DNA from: Oceanimonas sp. GK1
GTDB taxonomy: Bacteria > Pseudomonadota > Gammaproteobacteria > Enterobacterales > Aeromonadaceae
Assembly: GCF_000243075.1 (NCBI RefSeq)
Contig: NC_016745.1
Location: 1,505,001 to 1,569,000, forward strand
Reading direction: 5' to 3'
Length of the DNA: 64,000 nucleotides
This document shows positions 51,423 to 60,819 of the stretch, piece by piece. The notes below the pieces were generated by a model. It saw only the letters and a list, made by a program, of their open reading frames with translations. It was not told the origin of the DNA and searched no databases. A program made the position numbers and the translations under genes. How positions within the stretch are numbered: the stretch's first letter is position 1; the number at the start of each line of letters is the position of its first letter.

Positions 51423-53219
51423 TCAGGCCAGTGCCTGCTCAACAATGGCGTCGGTCAGATGCACCTGGGTTTGCTGTGACTGCTGGAGCTTGTGCTTAAG
51501 CTGATCGCAGAGGGCCATCAGTTCATCAACTTTTTGGCATATACTCTTCTGCTCTAAAACTGGCGCTATAGGGCAAATGAGATGAACCAGCTTACCTTGA
51601 TAGATTGCACAAACATTCGTTGTGCTTGATTTTATAGATTCCAGTAGATCTTTACCTGATGTGGATCTAAACCAGAAGTCAATGAAATAAGGTGAAATTT
51701 TTGAGAGTCTAACTCTTAATATATTATTGTTATAAATTACGTCATCTTCTGGTGAGTTATTAAAGACGCAGGTTTTACCCACAAGCTCTCTACTGTTTCT
51801 CGTGTTAAATAAAAAGTCACCCTTGGTTAGCTTGTATTTTTCTTTCTCTAGCTCACTGGCATCTACACGAGTTATATCTTTCCACTCGATGCCACCATTG
51901 TTCCCTATGTTGTTCATTTTGAAATACGCAAATTTTTGGTCTGGTGATTGCTCTGCTTTGGGTCGATCCAAACCAGTTTCTGCGCTAGTTATAATGAAAC
52001 CAAACTTGACCCACTCCCAACCTTCCGGCAGTTCAAACGGCTCTTCATCTTCACTGATTTCCGGCAGTGGCTTTTGCTTTTTGATCTTTTTCTCTTTAAC
52101 CAGTCTGTCTTTTTCTGCCGCTATACGCTTCAAGAGCACGGCGGCGGGTTCGTCGTTCGGGTTCTGGCGCACCAGCTTACCCATAACGGCCAGTTGCAGT
52201 ATGGTCTGCTTGAGGGCGTCTATGCTTTGCTCGGTGGTGAACAGGGTGTCGAAATGCCCGGCGATTCTGCCCCAATTCTGCTGCAACTCGTCGGCATCGG
52301 CGCTGTTGGGCAGGGTAGACAGCAGGGTATCGACCAGGGTGGAATGAGCCTCAATGCTGGATTCGGTCTGCTGCTCCAGCTGATCGCAGAGGGCCATTAG
52401 TTCATCGACTTTCTCGACAATGCGTTGTTGCTCCTTTAATGGCGGGAGCGGAACAACTAATGAATTAACAGCACTTGTGCTAAGTTCGACCTGCTTTGTG
52501 GATCCTGATACAAGAGACTTTTCATCAGTCGGCTCAATTCTTTTTTGAACTGAATGCGAGGAAATGTAAGTGTTTAAGAACAGGCTGCTAGTAAGAAGTG
52601 GCCGGATTACAGTGACGTGAGAGTCTGCAACCAGAGAGTTTGGCTTTATGTTAGATAATACGTTGATTCTTCCTACAGTTCCCGTTCCTGTAGAATTCCA
52701 CAGAAGATCTTTCTCCTGTAAGAATCTTTCCGGTTGGTATTTGTCTAAGCTACTATCGCTAATATAGCGAGCAGGCTCAATATCAAACCCTTTCCATTGA
52801 ACACATTTTTGTGAAATGACTCTAACCTGGCCACTATCAGAATAGTTTGGCCCTTTTCCTCGTTGGACGTAACTGGTTATGGTTTGTAGATGTGTCCACT
52901 CCCACCCTTCAGGCAGCTCAAAAGGCTTTTCCTCATCACTGATAGACGGCAGTGCCTTGGACTTTTTGATTTTTCCCTGCTTAATCAGCTCGGCCTTTTC
53001 GGCGGCGATACGTTCCAGCAATACGGAGGCCGGTTCATCGTTTGGGTCTTGCGGCACCAGTTTGCCGCGCACGGCCAGCTCCAGGATTAGCTCCCGCAGC
53101 TTTTTGATGCCATACAGCTCATGCTTGTTGCTGCTGCCACGGCCGGCAGTGGATTTGGCCTGAATGGCTCCAGTCCAGGTGGCAATGTTCTCGGTGATAA
53201 GTGTTTGCGCCCGGCTCAT
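51423..53219 (-). CDS. hsdS: Type I restriction-modification specificity subunit HsdS
   Basis: The 598-aa subunit reads the DNA target. It has two target-recognition domains (about residues 110-260 and 410-560) separated by duplicated conserved regions. LAVRGKLVPQDPNDEPA and LAVMGKLVRQNPNDEPA are the two copies before each domain, and KVDELMALCDQL follows each. Both recognition domains are clearly more AT-rich than the repeats, which fits exchange by recombination. The length is like EcoAI (type IB). The start overlaps hsdM by 4 bases. The target sequence cannot be predicted. Confidence 0.94.
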   Translation of the reverse strand: MSRAQTLITENIATWTGAIQAKSTAGRGSSNKHELYGIKKLRELILELAVRGKLVPQDPNDEPASVLLERIAAEKAELIKQGKIKKSKALPSISDEEKPFELPEGWEWTHLQTITSYVQRGKGPNYSDSGQVRVISQKCVQWKGFDIEPARYISDSSLDKYQPERFLQEKDLLWNSTGTGTVGRINVLSNIKPNSLVADSHVTVIRPLLTSSLFLNTYISSHSVQKRIEPTDEKSLVSGSTKQVELSTSAVNSLVVPLPPLKEQQRIVEKVDELMALCDQLEQQTESSIEAHSTLVDTLLSTLPNSADADELQQNWGRIAGHFDTLFTTEQSIDALKQTILQLAVMGKLVRQNPNDEPAAVLLKRIAAEKDRLVKEKKIKKQKPLPEISEDEEPFELPEGWEWVKFGFIITSAETGLDRPKAEQSPDQKFAYFKMNNIGNNGGIEWKDITRVDASELEKEKYKLTKGDFLFNTRNSRELVGKTCVFNNSPEDDVIYNNNILRVRLSKISPYFIDFWFRSTSGKDLLESIKSSTTNVCAIYQGKLVHLICPIAPVLEQKSICQKVDELMALCDQLKHKLQQSQQTQVHLTDAIVEQALA

Positions 53220-54727
53220 GCGTTGCTCTCCTCGGCGTTTTTCTCGGCCACTGCTTCAGGCTCGTCGGCGTCGCTCAGCAGGGCGTTGCCCAGCACAGTT
53301 TTAAGCTGATTACGCAGCTTTTGAATGCTTTGCTGCTGCTCGGAAAAGGCGGCCAGCAGCTCGTCGGGATCGTGGCTTACTGTTTCGCCTACATGGGGGT
53401 TTTTGATGTCGAGGTTGAAGTTGCGGGCAATCACTTCATCAATGCCCACCTTCCAGGCGTACTCGTTCTCCACACGGGCGGCAAAGCCGTCAGCCTCGTT
53501 GCCCCACCAGTCGATTTCGGCCTGAAACTCCTCAAACTTCATCGGTCGGGTTTTGCTGTAGTTCTTCACACCGGCCGGGTAGGGGTGCTCGTAGAACCAG
53601 ATGTCTTTAGTGGGCTTGCCCTTGGTAAAGAACAGCAGGTTGGTCTTGATGCCGGTATAGGGGTTGAACACGCCGTTGGGCAGCCGGACTATGGTGTGCA
53701 GGTTGCATTCTTCGGTGAGCAGCTTCTTGATCTTGGTTTTTACGCCTTCGCCAAACAGGGTGCCATCGGGCAGCACCACGGCGGCCCGTCCGTTCTCGGC
53801 CAGCAGCTCGATGATCAGTTGCAGGAACAGATCGGCGGTTTCGCGGGTTTGCAGCTCGGACGGAAAGTTCTTCTCGATGCCGTGCTCTTCAGTGCCGCCA
53901 AAGGGCGGGTTGGTCACAATCACATCGATGTCGCTGTCCCAGCTCGACAGCGGCCGGTTCAGGGTGTTGTCGTGGCGGATCTGCACCGGCACTTCAATGC
54001 CATGCAGCATCATGTTGGTGGTGCACAGCAGGTGCGGCAGCTGCTTTTTCTCCACACCCAGGATCTGCTGTTGCAGCACCTGATGGTCATCGGCGTTCTT
54101 TACATAGTGGTTCTTTACATGGTCAAAGGAGCAGGCCAGAAAGCCGCCGGTGCCACAGGCCGGATCCATAATGCGCTCACCCAGCCTGGGGTCAACACGG
54201 TTAACCATAAAGCGGGTGACGGCACGGGGGGTATAGAACTCACCGGCGTTACCGGCACTTTGCAGATCGCGCAGCAGTTGCTCGTAGATGTCGCCGAACA
54301 GATGACGCTCGCTGGAGCTGGTGAAATCGATTTCGTTGAGCTTGTTGATCACCTGGCGCAGCAGGGTGCCGTTCTTCATGTAGTTGTAGGCATCGCTCAG
54401 GCCTTCGCGCACCACAAAGCCACGGGGGTTCTTGTCGATGGGGGCGGTCATGTTCTTGAGCTTAAAGAACAGCTCGTCGTTCACAAACTCCAGCAGTTCG
54501 TCACCGGTCATGCCTTCCGGGTCTGCCGCCCAGTTGCGCCACAGAAACTTTTCCGGAATGGGGGACTGATAATCGTCCAGTTCAAATTCCAGCGCCTCTT
54601 CCTGGGCGTCGAACACCTTCAGGAACAGCAGCCAGGACAATTGCCCCAGACGCTGGGCATCGCCATCCACACCGGCGTCCTGACGCATGATGTCCTGAAT
54701 GGATTTGATAATGGAGCTGATCGACAT
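53216..54727 (-). CDS. hsdM: Type I restriction-modification methyltransferase HsdM
   Basis: The 503-aa N6-adenine methyltransferase has SAM motif I as DPACGTGGFL (residues 188-197) and catalytic motif IV NPPFGG (residues 273-278). The N-terminal helical domain (MSISSIIKSIQDIMRQD) contacts HsdS. GEFYTPRAVTRFMV is the family signature before the SAM site. It protects host DNA and is part of the R2M2S1 complex. It sits 48 bp after hsdR in the order hsdR-hsdM-hsdS. Confidence 0.96.
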   Translation of the reverse strand: MSISSIIKSIQDIMRQDAGVDGDAQRLGQLSWLLFLKVFDAQEEALEFELDDYQSPIPEKFLWRNWAADPEGMTGDELLEFVNDELFFKLKNMTAPIDKNPRGFVVREGLSDAYNYMKNGTLLRQVINKLNEIDFTSSSERHLFGDIYEQLLRDLQSAGNAGEFYTPRAVTRFMVNRVDPRLGERIMDPACGTGGFLACSFDHVKNHYVKNADDHQVLQQQILGVEKKQLPHLLCTTNMMLHGIEVPVQIRHDNTLNRPLSSWDSDIDVIVTNPPFGGTEEHGIEKNFPSELQTRETADLFLQLIIELLAENGRAAVVLPDGTLFGEGVKTKIKKLLTEECNLHTIVRLPNGVFNPYTGIKTNLLFFTKGKPTKDIWFYEHPYPAGVKNYSKTRPMKFEEFQAEIDWWGNEADGFAARVENEYAWKVGIDEVIARNFNLDIKNPHVGETVSHDPDELLAAFSEQQQSIQKLRNQLKTVLGNALLSDADEPEAVAEKNAEESNA

Positions 54728-54775
54728 GATGTTTCTCTTTTTGGTATTAGGCTGTGTAAATAGGACTACGGCAAA

Positions 54776-57226
54776 TCAGGCCTGTTTTTTGGGGGCCAGC
54801 TGGTAGATTTCGGCTTCCAGCTCGCTGATGGCCTGCTGATAGTTCTGTTTGCTGCCAAAGCCCTTTTTGACGATTTCCATGGGGTTGCCGAGCCGGTCAA
54901 GGGGCTGCACCTTGAGCACATTCATGCTTTCTATTTCCTGCACACCGGCATCAGCATACTTGTCCAGCAGCGCATTCAGCACGGTTTGAGCGGTCTCGGA
55001 ATACCTGGTGAAGTAGTTGCGCTTTCTTACCTCGTTGGCCCGTTCACGACGGGTGAGCGGGGGCTGATCATAAACCACATGGCAGATGAGGTCGAAGGGA
55101 TCGAGATCCTTGCCCACTTCCTGCTCCAGCACTTCCCAGATAATGCCCTCGTTGGCCAGCTCGTCGATGATAGCCTGCTTGCGCTCGGCATCATTCCAGC
55201 GTTTGATGAAGTCGTCCAGGCTGGCAAACTGCCGGGCAAAGGTCTTGCGGGTGTAATCCTGAAAGGACTCGGTGACCAGCTTGCCGTCGGCATCGTAATA
55301 CTGCACCCGCTGGGCAATGGTCTTGACGGTCACGCCGTTAACGTGAAATTTTCTGACCCTGTGCTCGTCATCGTCGTCACCGCCCAAGGGGCCGTGGTCG
55401 CCGTCTTCGGCAGACGGAAATTCATAGTCCGCATCCGGCTCACCAATAGTCAGTCCATCCTCTCCAGTGGCGTCCAGCTCCTCCTGAGACTCACCATCAA
55501 TGATCTCATCAAGCGTCTCGTCGTCTTCATTGATTTGCTCAGGCGTTACCGTCATCACCCGCTCGGGAATGCCGTCGAAGCGCTCGTCGGCGAACAACTC
55601 GGTGGCCTTCTTGAAGTCGAGAATGGTAAACCACAGCTTGCCGTATTTATCGTTAATGCGGGTGCCGCGTCCGATGATCTGCTTGAACTTGGTCATGGAC
55701 TGAATGTTCTGATCCAGCACCACGAACTTGCAGGTCTGGGCATCCACGCCGGTGGTCATCAGCTCTGAGGTAGTGGCAATCACCGGATAGGCTTTTTTGG
55801 GGTTGATGAAGTTATCGAGCTGCGCCTTGCCCAGTTCATCATCACCGGTGATTTTCATCACATACTTGTCGTTCTTCAGCACCTGCTCAGGGTTGCAGTT
55901 CACCAGCGCCTGCCGCATGCGCTCGGCATGGTCGATGTCGTTGCAGAAGACGATGGTCTTGGCCATGGGATCGGTGCGCTTGAGGTAGTTGGTAATGGTT
56001 TCCGCCACCAGCTGGGTGCGCTCGTCGATGACCATGGTGCGGTCAAAGTCTTTCTGGTTGTAGATGCGGTCGTCAATCAGCTCGCCGCTCTTGTCGGTCT
56101 GCCCCTTAGTGGGACGCCAGCCTTGCAGGTCGATGTCGATATCAACCCGCACCACCTTGTAGGGGGCGAGAAAGCCGTCTTCAATGCCTTCCTTGAGGGA
56201 GTAGGTATAGACGGGATCGCCAAAGTAATCGGAGTTGGATACCTCGTCGGTTTCCTTGGGCGTGGCGGTCAGTCCCACCTGAGTGGCACTGCTGAAGTAT
56301 TCGAGTATTTCCCGCCAGGCGCTGTCTTCGGCGGCGCTGCCTCGGTGGCACTCGTCAATCACAATCAGGTCAAAGAAGTCGGGAGCCACCTGCTTGTAGG
56401 CTTTTTGCTGCTCTTCCGGGCCGGTTAACGCCTGATACAGCGCCAGGTGAATTTCAAAGGCGGGATCAACCTTGCGGCCTTCCACCTTGGTCATCGCAGA
56501 GCCAAAGGGCTGGAAGTCGTTGATGCGGGTCTGATCCACCAGAATGTTACGGTCAGCCAGAAACAGGATGCGCTTCTTGCTGCGCGCCTTCCACAGTCGC
56601 CAGATGATCTGAAAAGCGGTGTAGGTTTTGCCGGTGCCGGTGGCCATCACCAGCAGAATGCGCTTCTGCCCGGCAGAGATGGCTTCAATGGTCTTGTTGA
56701 TGGCCTGCAGCTGATAGTAGCGGGGCATTTTGCCACTGCCGTCATCATGATAGGGCTGGGTAATGATGGGCAGCTGCGCCTGAGTGTAGCCCTTCCAGGT
56801 GCAGTATTTGTCCCAGAGCTGAGCCGGGGTAGGGAAGTCGTCGAGGCTGATCTGGGTTTCCAGTGCCGCCGGGTTGGTTTTGTCGTGAAAGACGAAGCCG
56901 TCACCGTTGGAGGCGAACACAAACGGCACTTCCAGCAAACCGGCATAGTCCAGCGCCTGCTGCATGCCCTTGGCAATGTCGTGCTTGTTGGCCTTGGCCT
57001 CAATCACCGCCAGAGGCAGGTTGGGCTTGTGATAAAGCACAATGTCGGCGGATTTCACCTTCTTCCGCGCCGCCATCTGGCCGCGCACAATCACCTTGCC
57101 ATCGCGCAGCTTCACTTCCTGGCGGATCTGAGTCATGTCGTCCCAGCCGGCATCCTTCACCGAAGGCAGGATAAACTTGCTGATGATGTCGGTTTCAGTA
57201 AGCACTGACTTATTTATTTTTGTCAT
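54776..57226 (-). CDS. hsdR: Type I restriction-modification endonuclease/translocase HsdR
   Basis: The 816-aa subunit has an N-terminal PD-(D/E)xK nuclease (D61 in ADIVLY, E76 and K78 in IEAKAN), a SF2 motor with Walker A MATGTGKT (residues 194-201), DECH box (291-294), LTATPK, and later QIIGRGTRI motif VI. An acidic stretch is followed by the C-terminal HsdM-binding domain. Start MTKINKSV is chosen by similarity; an ATG at 57283 would add 19 residues. The set of sizes fits the EcoAI-like type IB class. Nothing looks broken. Confidence 0.95.
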   Translation of the reverse strand: MTKINKSVLTETDIISKFILPSVKDAGWDDMTQIRQEVKLRDGKVIVRGQMAARKKVKSADIVLYHKPNLPLAVIEAKANKHDIAKGMQQALDYAGLLEVPFVFASNGDGFVFHDKTNPAALETQISLDDFPTPAQLWDKYCTWKGYTQAQLPIITQPYHDDGSGKMPRYYQLQAINKTIEAISAGQKRILLVMATGTGKTYTAFQIIWRLWKARSKKRILFLADRNILVDQTRINDFQPFGSAMTKVEGRKVDPAFEIHLALYQALTGPEEQQKAYKQVAPDFFDLIVIDECHRGSAAEDSAWREILEYFSSATQVGLTATPKETDEVSNSDYFGDPVYTYSLKEGIEDGFLAPYKVVRVDIDIDLQGWRPTKGQTDKSGELIDDRIYNQKDFDRTMVIDERTQLVAETITNYLKRTDPMAKTIVFCNDIDHAERMRQALVNCNPEQVLKNDKYVMKITGDDELGKAQLDNFINPKKAYPVIATTSELMTTGVDAQTCKFVVLDQNIQSMTKFKQIIGRGTRINDKYGKLWFTILDFKKATELFADERFDGIPERVMTVTPEQINEDDETLDEIIDGESQEELDATGEDGLTIGEPDADYEFPSAEDGDHGPLGGDDDDEHRVRKFHVNGVTVKTIAQRVQYYDADGKLVTESFQDYTRKTFARQFASLDDFIKRWNDAERKQAIIDELANEGIIWEVLEQEVGKDLDPFDLICHVVYDQPPLTRRERANEVRKRNYFTRYSETAQTVLNALLDKYADAGVQEIESMNVLKVQPLDRLGNPMEIVKKGFGSKQNYQQAISELEAEIYQLAPKKQA

Positions 57227-57301
57227 GGCTGCGCTGTCCCGTGTCACAGTCTTTTGGCCATTCTGGCACAGGGGGAGTGCCATTTGAATTATTAGTAACC
57301 A

Positions 57302-57454
57302 GACTGCGTAGCTTACTGAGCTTACTGAGCTTACTGAATCTACATAGGCTGCTCAGCTTCAATAGTATCCGCAGGCTATTGAGTCTGTGCAGCTTGCTTA
57401 GCCTCAGCAGGCTGTGCAGGTTATTGAGGCTATGCAGCCTCCGTAGGCTAATGA
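57302..57454. repeat. 17 tandem degenerate 9-bp units upstream of hsdR
   Basis: Read on the plus strand in 9-base steps, units follow G-N-Y-T-N-N-N-N-A (for example GCTTACTGA three times in a row, GGCTATTGA, GGCTGTGCA, GGCTATGCA). T at position 4 and A at position 9 are in every unit; G at position 1 and a pyrimidine at position 3 in 16 of 17. The array starts 76 bp upstream of hsdR. Confidence 0.9.
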
Positions 57455-57556
57455 AAATCCGGTGCTTGCAGCAGGTCCGGCACAGAAAGGCAAAAGCCAC
57501 CGCCAGTCATTGAGTGCTGGAAAAATTTGAGGAAGAGATTAGAGTGAAATTACTGC

Positions 57557-57580
57557 CCCTGAAGTGCGTTTCAGGTATGA
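57557..57580 (+). repeat. Direct repeat flanking the accessory island, right copy
   Basis: CCCTGAAGTGCGTTTCAGGTATGA, 22 of 24 identical to 50187-50210 in the same orientation. It lies 114 bp from the 3' end of ssrA. Confidence 0.7.
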
Positions 57581-57658
57581 CAGTAGGTGTGACAGTAAGC
57601 GAGTTTTTGGTAGTTTTTCAGGAAGTGCTAATAAATAGATAAGTCATTGATTTAATCA

Positions 57659-57684
57659 ACAAAAAGGCCCCTTGCGGGGCCTTT
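57659..57684 (-). terminator. ssrA terminator
   Basis: A 9-bp stem (AAAGGCCCC / GGGGCCTTT) with a TTGC loop, running into TTTTT on the minus strand just after the tmRNA 3' end. Confidence 0.92.
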
Positions 57685-57693
57685 CCAATCGAT

Positions 57694-58054
57694 TGGTGGA
57701 GCTGGCGGGAGTTGAACCCGCGTCCGAAAAACCTACGTCGTCGGTACTACATGCTTAGTCAGTCATTAAATTCGCCAGCTGCTGCGGACTGACACGCCAC
57801 AGACAGACTATCCTGAATTGGTTTTAACGCTTCAACCGTCAGGCACGGCATCCACGCGATCCTGTGAAGGATGACCTTCCGATTCCCTAAGTCACAGGCA
57901 AGCTAGGGCAGAAGGGCTCTCTACAGGTTATTAAGCTGCGAGTGCGTAGTTTTCGTCGTTTGCGACTATTTTTTTGCGATTGTTTAACGAGGCCTATCGC
58001 ACCTCGGCATGCACCTTGGAGTTCGAGAATCTCGTCGAATCCTGAATCAGCCCC
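57694..58054 (-). ncRNA. ssrA: Transfer-messenger RNA (tmRNA)
   Basis: The 361-base RNA begins GGGGCTGATTCAGGATTCGACG and ends GTTCAACTCCCGCC-AGCTCCACCA with the CCA encoded, so both ends of the tRNA-like domain are present. The tag reading frame (57931-57963 on the minus strand) encodes ANDENYALAA followed by TAA, the E. coli tag, recognised by ClpXP and ClpAP. It rescues stalled ribosomes with SmpB, whose gene lies just upstream on the same strand. 3' ends of ssrA are frequent integration sites; the accessory island begins just beyond it. Confidence 0.98.
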
Positions 58055-58067
58055 AAGCTGTAAACTG

Positions 58068-58096
58068 ATCTTATTTCAAACAATGCTGAAATACAA
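58068..58096 (-). promoter_or_regulatory. Probable ssrA promoter
   Basis: On the minus strand TTGTAT, 17 bases, TAAGAT; 13 bases then lead to the mature 5' end, allowing a short 5' leader removed by RNase P. Confidence 0.55.
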
Positions 58097-58104
58097 GCCC
58101 TAAC

Positions 58105-58590
58105 TCAGCGGCCCTTGTGTTTCATCATGCGCGCTTTTTCCCGCTGCCAGTCTCGTTCCTTCACGTCCTGACGCTTGTCGTGGGCTTTCTTGCCCTTTAC
58201 CAGGCCGATCTCGGCCTTGACCCAGGACTTGGACCAGTACAGGGACAGCGGCACCAGGGTGTAGCCTTCCCGTTCGATAAGGCCAGTGAGCCGGTCCAGC
58301 TGACGCTTGTGCAGCAGCAACTTGCGGGTACGCAAGGGATCACAGACCACATGGGTAGAGGCCATGTTGAGCGGGGTAATGGTGGCGGCAAACAGAAAGG
58401 CCTCACCGTTTCGCATGAACACGTAAGCCTCGCCGATGTTGACCTTGCCGGCCCGCAGCGATTTGACTTCCCATCCTTGCAACTCGACACCGGCTTCGAA
58501 TTTTTCCTCAATGGAGTATTCGTGCCGTGCCTTGCGGTTAACGGCAATGGTGTTGGAGCCGGATTTCTTTTGGGTTTTGTTTTTTGCCAT
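58105..58590 (-). CDS. smpB: SsrA-binding protein SmpB
   Basis: The 161-aa protein binds the tRNA-like domain of tmRNA and the ribosome decoding centre. It has the OB-fold core ([39 protein letters not shown]) and the basic C-terminal tail [21 protein letters not shown]. The Met at 58590 gives the E. coli length (160 aa); the in-frame extension to 58662 is not conserved. It lies 50 bp upstream of ssrA on the same strand. Confidence 0.97.
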   Translation of the reverse strand: MAKNKTQKKSGSNTIAVNRKARHEYSIEEKFEAGVELQGWEVKSLRAGKVNIGEAYVFMRNGEAFLFAATITPLNMASTHVVCDPLRTRKLLLHKRQLDRLTGLIEREGYTLVPLSLYWSKSWVKAEIGLVKGKKAHDKRQDVKERDWQREKARMMKHKGR

Positions 58591-58727
58591 AGTGGCCGCA
58601 GTATACGGTGTCCTTTGGTGCTTGGGAATTGGTGAGCAGACGACCGACGGCTTTTTGAGCAATAGTGGAGGGTGAGCCTGGGTCCCATAAGTGTTAAAAT
58701 CGGCCGGTCAGAATGCCAGGAGAGGTT

Positions 58728-59177
58728 ATGCCGAGTATTACCCGAAGCGCGCTGGTGATGTTCAGTGCCAAGCAGATGTATGAGCTGGTCAACAATGTAG
58801 ACGACTATCCCCAGTTTTTACCGGGTTGCGTGGCCAGCCGTGTGGTTGATAAGAGCGAAAACAGCATTACTGCGGCGCTGGAGGTGGCCAAGGCCGGCAT
58901 TCGCAAGACGTTTACCACCCGCAACCGCCTTGAGCAGGATCACAAGATCAACATGGAACTGGTGGACGGTCCCTTCAAGTCGCTGAATGGTGGCTGGACC
59001 TTTATTCCCCTTGATGAGGACGCCTGCAAGGTCGAGCTGAAGCTGCACTTCGAGTTCAAGTCACGACTGGTAGAGCTGGCCTTTGGCGGTATCTTCAAGG
59101 AGCTCACCAACGCCATGGTGCATGCCTTCAGTGAACGGGCCCGGGAGGTGTACGGCAGTGAATCTTATTCAGGTTGA
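58728..59177 (+). CDS. ratA: RatA family START-domain protein
   Basis: The 149-aa protein matches RatA/YfjG, a polyketide-cyclase/START-fold protein related to coenzyme Q-binding Coq10. It has SALVMFSAKQMYELVNNVDDYPQFLPG (start of the fold, two parts), LVDGPFKSLNGGWTF and the amphipathic C-terminal helix FKELTNAMVHAFSERA. E. coli RatA was described as blocking 70S formation; a CoQ role is also likely. The Met at 58728 matches the family start. It is divergent from smpB and overlaps rnfH. Confidence 0.93.
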   Translation: MPSITRSALVMFSAKQMYELVNNVDDYPQFLPGCVASRVVDKSENSITAALEVAKAGIRKTFTTRNRLEQDHKINMELVDGPFKSLNGGWTFIPLDEDACKVELKLHFEFKSRLVELAFGGIFKELTNAMVHAFSERAREVYGSESYSG

Positions 59178-59499
59178 AGTGGTGTACGCCCTGCCGGCGA
59201 AACAGACGGTGCTGACCCTGCGGGTGGCCCCCGATGCCTGCGTACGGGAGATCATTGAGCAGTCCGGCATTTTGCGTCAGTTTCCCGAGATTGACCTGGA
59301 GCAGAATGCCGTCGGTATTTTCAGTCGCCAGGTCAAGCTTGATCAGACGGTCTTCGACGGAGACCGTATTGAGATCTACCGTCCGCTGCTGGCGGATCCC
59401 AAGGAGATTCGCCGGCGCCGGGCCGAGCAGGCCAAGGAAGAGGGGCGGGCCGACAAGGTGACCGGCGGCCGGCCCGATCCCAAACGCACTCGCCAATAA
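59158..59499 (+). CDS. rnfH: RnfH family protein (RatB, UPF0125)
   Basis: The 113-aa protein has a ubiquitin-like beta-grasp fold: VEVVYALPAKQTVLTLRV, ILRQFPEIDLEQNAVGIFSR and GDRIEIYRPLLADPKEIRRRRAEQ (split here). The GTG start at 59158 gives the family N terminus VNLIQVEVVYA and overlaps ratA by 20 bases. The tail is charged and disordered. Function is unknown; named after its occurrence in some rnf operons. Confidence 0.92.
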   Translation: MNLIQVEVVYALPAKQTVLTLRVAPDACVREIIEQSGILRQFPEIDLEQNAVGIFSRQVKLDQTVFDGDRIEIYRPLLADPKEIRRRRAEQAKEEGRADKVTGGRPDPKRTRQ

Positions 59500-59506
59500 G
59501 CCAATA

Positions 59507-59533
59507 AAAAGCGGAGCTCCCGGCTCCGCTTTT
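59507..59533. terminator. Bidirectional terminator between rnfH and bamE
   Basis: An 11-bp stem (AAAAGCGGAGC / GCTCCGCTTTT) with loop TCCCG lies between convergent genes. Confidence 0.92.
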
Positions 59534-59542
59534 ATGTTGTGC

Positions 59543-59881
59543 TCAAAGTCCCTGGTAAAACGCCTCGGGAACCTCAAAATCACCGCCAAGGGAGGTCAGG
59601 CTGTCGTTGGTAAAGTCCAGCACCAGACGCTTTTGCTCCAGCTCGCCCCGGCCCGGTTTGAAATAATAGAGATACACCCAGCGGTCGTGGTTGAAGCCAT
59701 CCTGACTCATGGGGTTTCCGAGCAGGTAACGCACCTGCTCCCGGGTCATGCCCTGGCGAAGCTGGGCCACCTGCTTTTCTTCAAGGTAGTTGCCCTGGGG
59801 AATATCCACCTTGTACACCAGGTTGCAGCCGGCCAGGGGCAGTGCCAGAAAAAGGGATAAAAACAAGCTTTTGAGTTGCAT
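59543..59881 (-). CDS. bamE: Outer-membrane assembly lipoprotein BamE
   Basis: The 112-aa lipoprotein of the BAM complex helps fold outer-membrane beta-barrels. It has a signal peptide with lipobox LAGC (lipid on C19), KVDIPQGNYLEEKQVAQLRQG, and the SmpA/OmlA core MTREQVRYLLGNPMSQDGF and RWVYLYYFKPG. Length matches E. coli BamE (113 aa). It is divergent from udp; the 163-bp gap between holds no gene. Confidence 0.96.
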   Translation of the reverse strand: MQLKSLFLSLFLALPLAGCNLVYKVDIPQGNYLEEKQVAQLRQGMTREQVRYLLGNPMSQDGFNHDRWVYLYYFKPGRGELEQKRLVLDFTNDSLTSLGGDFEVPEAFYQGL

Positions 59882-60044
59882 ATGGGATTATGTCCTTTGA
59901 GTCCTGCCGGCATCATAACGGCTGCCGGTTTCGATGTAAAAGACAGACCGGCCAGCAGCCATTTGGTTCCGGCGAACAGGCATGGTGATTTGAGGCCGGC
60001 TGACTTAGTATGCGGGGTTAATGTACTCGGTTGGGGAGCTCGTT

Positions 60045-60803
60045 ATGACCAAACACGTTTTTCATCTGGGCGTGACCGATAAAGATCTGCAGGGCGCCAC
60101 GGTGGCGATTGTTCCGGGAGATCCGGAGCGGGTGGAGCGGATCGCGCGCAGTCTTGGCAATCCCAGGCCCCTGGCCAGCAAGCGTGAGTTCACCTCCTGG
60201 CTGGGCGAGCTGGATGGCAAGCCGGTGGTGGTGTGCTCTACCGGTATCGGTGGCCCGTCTACCTCTATTGTGGTGGAGGAGCTGGCCCAGCTGGGGGTGC
60301 GGACTTTTTTGCGAGTGGGCACCACGGGTGCCATTCAGCCCCAGGTGGCGGTGGGGGATATTATCGTGACCACGGGAGCGGTGCGTCTCGACGGCGCCAG
60401 TGGTCATTTTGCTCCCCCGGAGTTTCCGGCGGTGGCGGATTTTGACTGTACCTGTGCCCTGGTAGATGCGGCCCGGGAACAGGGGGTGGCACCTCATGTG
60501 GGTATCACGGCCTCGTCGGACACCTTTTACCCGGGGCAGGAGCGCTACGACACCCACTCGGCTCGCGTGCTGCGCCGGTTTCAGGGCAGCATGAAGGAAT
60601 GGCAGTCGATGGGCGTGCTGAACTACGAGATGGAGTCGGCAACCCTGTTTACCATGTGTGCCAGCCAGGGACTGAAGGCCGGTTGTGTGGCCGGGGTCAT
60701 TGTCAACCGTACCCAGCAGGAAATGCCCGACGACAGCACCCTGCAGGCGACCGAGCAAAAAGCCATCGATATTGTGGTGAGTGCCGCTCGTCGGCTGGTG
60801 TAA
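60045..60803 (+). CDS. udp: Uridine phosphorylase
   Basis: The 252-aa enzyme splits uridine to uracil and ribose 1-phosphate in pyrimidine salvage. It has [25 protein letters not shown], the phosphate loop [29 protein letters not shown], and the ribose-binding [12 protein letters not shown]. The ATG at 60045 is preceded by GGGGAG; an upstream in-frame ATG at 60021 is not conserved. E. coli Udp is 253 aa. It is convergent with recN. Confidence 0.96.
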   Translation: MTKHVFHLGVTDKDLQGATVAIVPGDPERVERIARSLGNPRPLASKREFTSWLGELDGKPVVVCSTGIGGPSTSIVVEELAQLGVRTFLRVGTTGAIQPQVAVGDIIVTTGAVRLDGASGHFAPPEFPAVADFDCTCALVDAAREQGVAPHVGITASSDTFYPGQERYDTHSARVLRRFQGSMKEWQSMGVLNYEMESATLFTMCASQGLKAGCVAGVIVNRTQQEMPDDSTLQATEQKAIDIVVSAARRLV

Positions 60804-60819
60804 AAACAGCCCGTTAGTT

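Larger units (their letters stand above)
57227..57693. other. hsdR-ssrA intergenic region
   Basis: This 467-base stretch between hsdR and the tmRNA holds 17 degenerate 9-bp units (57302-57454), the right direct repeat (57557-57580) and the ssrA terminator (57659-57684). Leucine-rich frames of 96-97 codons on both strands come from the repeat and are not credited as genes. Confidence 0.7.

Noticed and set aside
57302-57454. Tandem array considered as a CRISPR
   Set aside because: Units are 9 bp, contiguous and without spacers; no cas gene nearby.
57220-57513. Leucine-rich 97-codon plus-strand frame over the 9-bp array
   Set aside because: Its periodic S-L-x/R-L-x composition follows directly from the tandem repeat; no ribosome-binding site.
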